Assembly (NCBI GenBank): GCA_018897395.1 | Contig: JAHIKV010000090.1 | Coordinates: forward strand, 1-11,610 | Direction: 5' to 3' | From: Planctomycetota bacterium | GTDB lineage: Bacteria; Planctomycetota; Planctomycetia; Pirellulales; Thermoguttaceae | DNA: 11,610 bases | In this document: in pieces, positions 7,208 to 11,610 of the stretch | How the letters are laid out: the number at the start of each line of letters is the position of its first letter | Numbering within the stretch: the stretch's first letter is position 1 | Made by a program: the position numbers and the translations under genes | The notes under the pieces: generated by a model | Databases searched by the model: none | The model's input: only the letters and a program-made list of their open reading frames with translations | Told to the model about the DNA's origin: nothing

Positions 7208-8510
7208 GCATTGCACTGCTTTTCCGAATGTCACTGGTTTCCACTGGATTGAGCATGACGGTAAACACGGTCCCTTGCCTTGGCGCGCTTCGGACTTCGA
7301 TCCGCCCGCCCATTTCGCTGATCAACATGCGGCACAGCCCCAGTCCCAAGCCGGTGCCGCCGCCCTCGGGCCGGGTGGTGAAAAACGGCTCGAAGATTTT
7401 CTCCAGGTGGACGCGCGGTATGCCCACGCCCGTGTCGGCCACCTCGACCGCCACCGAATCCATCTGATCGTCGTCGCTGCCGCCGAGCGTCCGAGTGCGG
7501 AGCGTCAAGGTTCCCCCGTCGGGCATGGCGGCGAAGGCGTTCGTGCAGAGGTTGAACAACACCTCCTGAAGCGTGTAGGGATCGCCCTTGACCGGAGGCA
7601 CGTGCCCCAATTCGGCGCAAACGCGCACGTTCCGGTCGCGGGCGTTTTCCAACAGCGGCAAGGTCGCCTTCACCACCGAGTTGACGTCCGTGTTCGTCAG
7701 TGTGATGCCCCTCGGCAGCGCGAACGACTGCACCCGCTTCGCCGTCCGTTCGATCCGCTCCAGCGCCGCGGTCATCATCTGCACGTATTCGGCCGACTGC
7801 GGATCGTCCCTGACGGCGTCGCCGATCTTGCGCAGACAGTTCTGCGCGCCGTCGAGCGGATTGGCTATTTGATGGGCGATGCCGGCCACCAACTGGCCGA
7901 TCCCCAGCAGTTTTTCCTTCTGGCGGAGTTCGGCGTGGGCGCGGTCGACGTAGCGGCGGATGGCCGTGGTGAAATAGACGGCGATCCACAACGTGCTACC
8001 CAGCGCCACGAACACGGTCAGCGCGTACAGCTCGTCGATCGGCCGCGCCCCGGCCGGATCGCCCCGGAACCGCAGCGGGAAGCTGGGGATCAGTTCCAGA
8101 TATTCCAACAGCATCGCGCCGCCGACGAGCGACGTGGCCACTGCCGCCACCACGTAGGGCAGGTTGCCGCGAAGGTACATCCCGGCGATTATCATGTGGA
8201 AGACGAAATAGGAAAGGAACGGGTTCCGCGGCAGGTCGGCGAAATACAAGAGCATGGTCAGCGCGGCCAGATCGAAGATGATTTGCAGGAAGATGATCCT
8301 TTCCACGCCCTGCCCGCTGACGGCCCAATCGCGCTCGCTGAGCTTGAACAAGAGGTTGTAGACAAGCACGACTCCGCCGACCAAGTACAAAGGCAACGGC
8401 TGCGGCAACACGCCCAGCGCCCAGGCGACGGTCGTCACCGCGAAGACCGCCGTGCAGGCCCCGAAGCGGAGCGTTACGAGCCAGCGTGCGCCTTCGGGCG
8501 GAAGTCTCAT
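7200..8510 (-). CDS. Membrane histidine kinase, six TM segments
   Basis: A 436-residue sensor kinase. The N-terminal 185 residues hold about six membrane segments (roughly 12-33, 40-55, 72-91, 98-112, 117-138, 160-184) with short loops and no PAS, HAMP or large periplasmic domain, so the signal is probably sensed in or at the membrane. The HisKA region has GIGQLVAGIAHQIANPL with phosphoacceptor H213. The ATPase domain has the N box LFNLCTNAF (N324), G1 ADTGVGIP (358-365), IFEPFFTT and G2 GGTGLGLGL (383-391). Unusually, the acidic residue after the His is Gln (Q214). The start at 8510 is chosen because GGAGGA lies six bases upstream and the membrane part follows directly. An in-frame ATG at 8564 would begin inside a hairpin repeat without a good ribosome site. 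It sits between the two response regulators of the cluster, and the likely partner is the NtrC-type protein downstream. Confidence 0.92.
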   Translation of the reverse strand: MRLPPEGARWLVTLRFGACTAVFAVTTVAWALGVLPQPLPLYLVGGVVLVYNLLFKLSERDWAVSGQGVERIIFLQIIFDLAALTMLLYFADLPRNPFLSYFVFHMIIAGMYLRGNLPYVVAAVATSLVGGAMLLEYLELIPSFPLRFRGDPAGARPIDELYALTVFVALGSTLWIAVYFTTAIRRYVDRAHAELRQKEKLLGIGQLVAGIAHQIANPLDGAQNCLRKIGDAVRDDPQSAEYVQMMTAALERIERTAKRVQSFALPRGITLTNTDVNSVVKATLPLLENARDRNVRVCAELGHVPPVKGDPYTLQEVLFNLCTNAFAAMPDGGTLTLRTRTLGGSDDDQMDSVAVEVADTGVGIPRVHLEKIFEPFFTTRPEGGGTGLGLGLCRMLISEMGGRIEVRSAPRQGTVFTVMLNPVETSDIRKSSAMPV

Positions 8511-8561
8511 GCTCGCTCCTCCAAAAAGCCGCGGCCGGCGGTCGCGCCGTGTTTTCCGCGT

Positions 8562-8592
8562 CATTTAGCCCGCCGTGAATACACGGCGGGGA
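8562..8592 (+). repeat. 31-bp hairpin repeat, copy 2
   Basis: TTTAGC is followed by CCCGCCGTG (8569-8577), loop AATA and CACGGCGGG (8582-8590). The 31 bases are identical to the reverse complement of 5613-5643. It lies just upstream of the kinase start, in the leader if the kinase is co-transcribed with the preceding gene. Confidence 0.82.
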
Positions 8593-8629
8593 AAGGTGGT
8601 TGCACGCAACACGTTCACCCCGTTGAAAA

Positions 8630-8711
<82 letters not shown>

Positions 8712-8757
8712 ACCCCTTCCGCAACAGATCCTAAATACCATTCTTGCTTGATGCCCC

Positions 8758-10335
8758 TCAGTACGAAGCCATGTCCCACAAGACGTGGTCGGCCAGGGCG
8801 ACGATTGTCCGCTCGTCCAGCGAGGCGAAACCGCCCAGCGAGTCCGGCTGCACCGCCAGGATCGTCACCCTGCCGGTCGCGTCGCCGGGATCGACGTCGA
8901 ACTCGGGCTTGGTGTTGCGGGCCAGGCTTCCAGGCAGCAATCCGTTGTCGCGCGCCAGCAGCACCATTACCCGATCGCAGGCCCCGGCCGTCTTGAGGAT
9001 GTTTGCCGGCGTGAGGTATGCCTCGCCCGGCGTGACGACGACGGGCAACATCCGCGCCAACAACTTCTTTGCCAACAGGGCCCCCAAGCCTTCGTTGCCC
9101 CACAGCAGCCCCGGTCCGGCCAGCAACTGCACCTTGTGCTGGTTGCGGTTGGTGATCGAGATTCCGCTGATCGGCTCGGGAGCGGTTTTTCTGCGGTGCG
9201 TCTCGGGCGGTTCGGCCTCTCGGGTCTGGAACACCGCGGCGAGGATGTCGGCGATCTCGTTGTCCGCGAACGGCTCGACGGCGTAGTAGAAGATTTTGTG
9301 TTTTCGATAGGCGGTTTCGCCCACCCCTCCGGCGGCGCCCATCACCACGACCCGTGTCCGCGAGGCCCGCCGGTTGACCTGCTCGACCAGCGCCGGTCCA
9401 TCGTCGCCCAACGAGGTGGCGTCCATGAAGACCGCGGCCGCGTTTTCGCCTTCGGCCAGCGCGGCCAACAGGCCCTCGCGGTCGGCAACCCGTTCCACCT
9501 GGCATCCGAGCGCCGCGAGCTTTTCCGTCTGCTCGGCGGCCGAGGAATCGTCGGCGTTGACCAGCAGAACGCGGCGATGCTTGCAGTTCGTCGCCTCCTC
9601 GTGCCGCGTGGTGCAAACGTGGGCTATCCAACCTTCCCCGCACGGATCGGTGGCCAGCAGACCGGGACGCTGAACCAAACTCTGGTTCACCGCCACGACG
9701 ACCCCGGAAACCGGCGAGGGGACGATCAACATCGGCTTATCGGAGACGGTTACGCCGGCCAGCGGCAGCCCCTGGTATAGCACTTCTCCGATGCGCGGCA
9801 GCCGGACGGCGGTGACTTGCGACCCGCGCAGCCCCGGCGGCACGGCCCCCACGCACGCCGATCCGTCGACCTCCATTCGCACCCAAGACTCGTCCCAGAA
9901 CAAGGGCGCGCCGCCCGGCTCGGCGAACTCGGCCTCGGCTTCCTCGCCGTCGCCGGAGAGCATCCCGCTCGTGCTCAACACTCGTTGCACCGCCCAGGTG
10001 ATCTCCTCGGAGGTGAACGGCTTGGTCACGTAGTCGCAGGCGCCCAGCCGCATGGCCGCCGAGGCGTTGGGGATGCTTGGGTAGCCGGTGATAATCAGCA
10101 CCGGCACGTCGGGCTTCTTCTCACGCAGCTTTTCCAGGAACTCGATCCCGTCGATGTTGGGCATCTTGATGTCCAACAGGATGATCGAGTAGTCCTTTTC
10201 CGTTGCCCAGGCCAGTCCCTGCCGGGCGTCGGTGTTGACTTCGATCTCGAACCCCTGTCGCGCGAATATCCGGCGACAGGCTTGGCAAACGACTTCCTCG
10301 TCGTCGACCACCAGCATCTTGCGATCGTCGGCCAT
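8758..10335 (-). CDS. Four-module regulator: receiver, GcvH-like, degenerate receiver, hydrogenase-peptidase-like
   Basis: A 525-residue soluble protein without any DNA-binding domain. Residues 5-120 are a complete receiver: D11/D12, D55 (ILLDIKMP), T83, K105, with an unusual C17-x2-C20 in the first helix. Residues about 148-241 resemble glycine-cleavage H protein (VRLPRIGEVLYQG, PSPVSGVVVAVN, DPCGEGW), and K200 lies at the lipoyl-lysine place in a DK motif. Residues 253-370 are a second receiver that keeps D262/D263 and D305 but has Met at the Thr place (332) and Glu for the Lys (E354, VEPF). Residues about 400-525 resemble HycI/HybD-type [NiFe]-hydrogenase endopeptidases (family M52): LLWGNEGLGALLAKK, ARDNGLLPG, LAVQPDSLGG. 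E415 remains, but the second metal Asp aligns with L460 and no equivalent His is seen, so it is probably inactive. The start at 10335 has AGGGGAGC upstream and fits the receiver; the open frame extends to 10443 without support. It is first in a sigma54-driven cluster and probably modulates the adjacent kinase or signalling by protein contact. Receiver and H-like calls are firm; the M52 call is moderate. Confidence 0.88.
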   Translation of the reverse strand: MADDRKMLVVDDEEVVCQACRRIFARQGFEIEVNTDARQGLAWATEKDYSIILLDIKMPNIDGIEFLEKLREKKPDVPVLIITGYPSIPNASAAMRLGACDYVTKPFTSEEITWAVQRVLSTSGMLSGDGEEAEAEFAEPGGAPLFWDESWVRMEVDGSACVGAVPPGLRGSQVTAVRLPRIGEVLYQGLPLAGVTVSDKPMLIVPSPVSGVVVAVNQSLVQRPGLLATDPCGEGWIAHVCTTRHEEATNCKHRRVLLVNADDSSAAEQTEKLAALGCQVERVADREGLLAALAEGENAAAVFMDATSLGDDGPALVEQVNRRASRTRVVVMGAAGGVGETAYRKHKIFYYAVEPFADNEIADILAAVFQTREAEPPETHRRKTAPEPISGISITNRNQHKVQLLAGPGLLWGNEGLGALLAKKLLARMLPVVVTPGEAYLTPANILKTAGACDRVMVLLARDNGLLPGSLARNTKPEFDVDPGDATGRVTILAVQPDSLGGFASLDERTIVALADHVLWDMASY

Positions 10336-10405
10336 GGCTTGCTCCCCTATTTTTGTAATTTGGGCGTACCACCCACAAATCTCCGTGCAACAAGGTATCA
10401 CTATG

Positions 10406-10420
10406 GCAATTGCCGTGCCA
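10406..10420 (-). promoter_or_regulatory. Sigma54 (-24/-12) promoter
   Basis: On the minus strand the sequence is TGGCACGGCAATTGC, a full match to the TGGCAC-N5-TTGC core, with GG and GC exactly 10 bases apart. Transcription would start near 10394, about 60 bases before the start codon at 10335. Sigma54 promoters need an NtrC-type activator, and one is encoded at 5687-7021 in the same cluster, which suggests autoregulation. Confidence 0.82.
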
Positions 10421-10571
10421 CTTGATCGGATACCCCTCCACAATCAAGCCACATCACCGCCGAACATGTTTTTGGGCGAACCGAACATCTTGTATGGAAA
10501 TTACTTATGCTCCACACAACGCAGTGCCGTGCCTGGCTTGCGTCCGGCCGCGTGGATCGTTTAACGGGCCG

Positions 10572-10612
10572 ACTGTGTATAATGAGCTATACACTGTATT
10601 GATCTTAGTACA
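10572..10612. promoter_or_regulatory. Two tandem dyads, likely enhancer for the sigma54 activator
   Basis: ACTGTGTATA (10572-10581) and TATACACTGT (10588-10597) are 10-base inverted arms with one mismatch. Inside them is TGTA-N10-TACA (10576-10593). A second TGTA-N10-TACA lies at 10595-10612, 19 bases on. Their centres are about 175-200 bases upstream of the sigma54 promoter, a usual enhancer distance. The first dyad contains TATAAT by chance, and no -35 element fits it on the plus strand. Binding by the NtrC-type protein of this cluster is an inference. Confidence 0.6.
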
Positions 10613-10707
10613 TAACAGATGATGGGGCACGGCAAGCTTATTGGCGGCGTCTTTCAACCGCGCAGGGGCGCCTTTCGCCCAAACCGGGACTTCGCCTTGG
10701 AAAAACT

Positions 10708-11346
10708 TTATCCCACCCCCGGAGAGTGGTAGTCGGCGTTGGCGAGGAATTCTAGAACGGCCGAAGAATCTTCCCAAACCGGCTGCATGAACTGCTTCTT
10801 CATCGTCGTGCGAACGGCGTTTTTCTGATCTCTGTTCAAGCAGCCCGGTCCGGTGATCTTCTCGGTGATAGTATCGTCCCCCAGGTCCAAGGCGGTCAGG
10901 GCCCAGCGTGAGCCGAGTTCATAGCAGGCGATGCCCGACAAACGCTTCCCCTCGGGCGTCATGGTGAACTTCAACTCGACGAGTTGGAACGTGCCGGTGG
11001 TGGGGAGTTTGTCGCGGTTTCGTTTGACGGATACCTCGCCGACGCCGGTGTGGAGCATCCACCCGCAGCCGTTGTTCTCCCAGACGGCCACCAAGTGAGT
11101 TTTGCCGCAGATCAGGTAGTGGCTATCGCGGTTGAGCCGTTCGGGCGCGCGATAAGTCGGCAGCCGCTGTTCGTTGGCCGGCTGAAGGTGCTGTTCAGGC
11201 TGGGCGTCGTCAAGTGGAATGCCTTCGGGGGCATCGGCGGCGACCCGGATCGGTTGGCCGCAATTGGGACACTTTCCCATCCGACCAGCCAATTCGGCCT
11301 TGGCGCGGAGCTTTCTACTGCAACTCGGACAAGTAAGCTCGATCAT
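10708..11346 (-). CDS. Zinc-ribbon protein of unknown function
   Basis: A 212-residue protein. The first 35 residues form a zinc ribbon: C6-x2-C9 and C26-x2-C29, with the spacing and wording (CPSCSRKLRAKAELAGRMGKC) common at the N-terminus of many planctomycete proteins. A Gln/Pro-rich linker (about 38-70) leads to a globular part (about 75-205) that I do not recognise; it looks mainly beta in its first half (HYLICGKTHLVAVWE, FQLVELKFTMT). No signal peptide or membrane segment is visible. The start at 11346 is chosen because the ribbon begins at once and GGGGA lies about eight bases upstream; the open frame continues to 11424 through repeat DNA. It is separated by 372 bases from the regulatory cluster and is likely an independent unit. 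Confidence 0.82.
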   Translation of the reverse strand: MIELTCPSCSRKLRAKAELAGRMGKCPNCGQPIRVAADAPEGIPLDDAQPEQHLQPANEQRLPTYRAPERLNRDSHYLICGKTHLVAVWENNGCGWMLHTGVGEVSVKRNRDKLPTTGTFQLVELKFTMTPEGKRLSGIACYELGSRWALTALDLGDDTITEKITGPGCLNRDQKNAVRTTMKKQFMQPVWEDSSAVLEFLANADYHSPGVG

Positions 11347-11374
11347 GGTCGGATCCCCGTGGAAAGAAACACGG

Positions 11375-11401
11375 GCCGCCGTTGCGGCGGCCGCTAAACG
11401 G
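11375..11401. repeat. 27-bp repeat copy 2
   Basis: It matches 7181-7207 in 25 of 27 bases. Just beside it, GGCCGCC (11374-11380) and GGCGGCC (11386-11392) form a 7-bp hairpin with a 5-base loop, so this copy is also structured. It lies in the leader of the zinc-ribbon gene. Confidence 0.7.
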
Positions 11402-11426
11402 ATACGACATTGCCTTCCCCCCAAAC

Positions 11427-11455
11427 ACGGTAAAGTTTATCCGGTTCTTTGTCAA
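11427..11455 (-). promoter_or_regulatory. Possible sigma70 promoter of the zinc-ribbon gene
   Basis: On the minus strand a perfect TTGACA (11455-11450) is followed after 17 bases by TACCGT (11432-11427), a poor -10 element. It would give a leader of about 75 bases that includes the 27-bp repeat. The position is reasonable but the -10 match is weak. Confidence 0.35.
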
Positions 11456-11508
11456 CCATACGCCTTCGGTGGGTGTGGCAAAAAATCTTGGCAACGCACT
11501 GAAATGTT

Positions 11509-11594
11509 CGTTTAACCCGGAGCCAACGGCGACGGTGTGGAGATGGAGTAGTCTTTTCCAGTTATCTCCGTCGCCGTTGGCTCCGGGTTAAACG
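11509..11594. repeat. Inverted repeat with 27-bp perfect arms
   Basis: The arm at 11509-11535 (starting CGTTTAACCCGGAGCC) is the exact reverse complement of 11568-11594, with a 32-base spacer between. No coding sequence lies inside. The CGTTTA border and the CAACGGCG core are shared with the opposite strand of the 27-bp repeat at 11375-11401, so the two may be related. It may be a small non-autonomous element or a structured terminator. Confidence 0.85.
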
Positions 11595-11610
11595 AAAATG
11601 CCAAGAAAAA

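Larger units (their letters stand above)
10336..10707 (-). promoter_or_regulatory. Regulatory gap upstream of the four-module regulator
   Basis: These 372 bases contain no supportable gene. Reading on the minus strand they hold two tandem dyads (10572-10612), about 150 bases without clear signals, then a sigma54 promoter (10406-10420) and a leader of about 60 bases with the AGGGGAGC ribosome site next to 10335. Between 10613 and 10707 is the 3' flank of the zinc-ribbon gene, with only a short GGGCG/CGCCC hairpin lacking a U-tract. The stretch around 10460-10610 is visibly richer in A and T than its neighbours. Confidence 0.6.

Noticed and set aside
8511..8564. Longer start of the histidine kinase
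   Set aside because: It starts inside a dispersed hairpin repeat without a good ribosome site, whereas the ATG at 8510 has GGAGGA at ideal spacing.
10336..10443. N-terminal extension of the four-module regulator
   Set aside because: It has no ribosome site and would place the sigma54 promoter inside the coding sequence. The receiver fold starts right after the ATG at 10335.
10555..10583. Plus-strand sigma70 promoter using TATAAT at 10578-10583
   Set aside because: There is no acceptable -35 hexamer and no plus-strand gene downstream. The TATAAT is part of a symmetric dyad.
10663..10690. Intrinsic terminator after the zinc-ribbon gene
   Set aside because: The stem GGGCG/CGCCC is only five base pairs and no T-run follows on the minus strand.

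Overview
The window looks like chromosomal DNA from a GC-rich Gram-negative bacterium, most likely a planctomycete (Pirellulales-like). This is an inference from three things: a short zinc-ribbon protein starting MIELTCPSC, very frequent hairpin repeats with TTTAGC/TTTAAC borders in nearly every gap, and an RND efflux system that implies two membranes. No rRNA or tRNA gene is present to confirm the taxon.

Layout. Positions 1-140 are the 3' end (domains V and VI) of a group II intron whose body lies outside the window. About 50 bases later is a near-consensus sigma70 promoter with two dyads, which drives a plus-strand operon: TetR repressor (276-923), RND membrane-fusion protein (920-2281) and RND pump (2278-5523). 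The genes overlap by ATGA at both junctions. A hairpin-rich convergent gap (5524-5686) follows.

The minus strand carries a regulatory cluster, transcribed from right to left. First is an unusual four-module response regulator (10335-8758: receiver, GcvH/lipoyl-like domain, degenerate receiver, hydrogenase-maturation-peptidase-like domain). Then comes a six-TM histidine kinase (8510-7200) and an NtrC-type sigma54 activator (7021-5687). A textbook -24/-12 sigma54 promoter (10406-10420) precedes the first gene. About 170-200 bp further upstream are two tandem TGTA-N10-TACA dyads, a fitting enhancer for the NtrC protein encoded in the same cluster. Together these suggest an autoregulated sigma54 two-component circuit. 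Its extra regulator is built from pieces of glycine-cleavage H protein and [NiFe]-hydrogenase endopeptidase, so a redox, hydrogen or one-carbon signal is possible but unproven.

Farthest right on the minus strand is a zinc-ribbon protein of unknown function (11346-10708) and a 27-bp-arm inverted repeat at the window edge. Gaps within the regulatory cluster hold two nested palindromes of the same design but unrelated sequence. The most promising novelty is the REC-GcvH-pseudoREC-M52-like protein together with its sigma54 promoter and enhancer.
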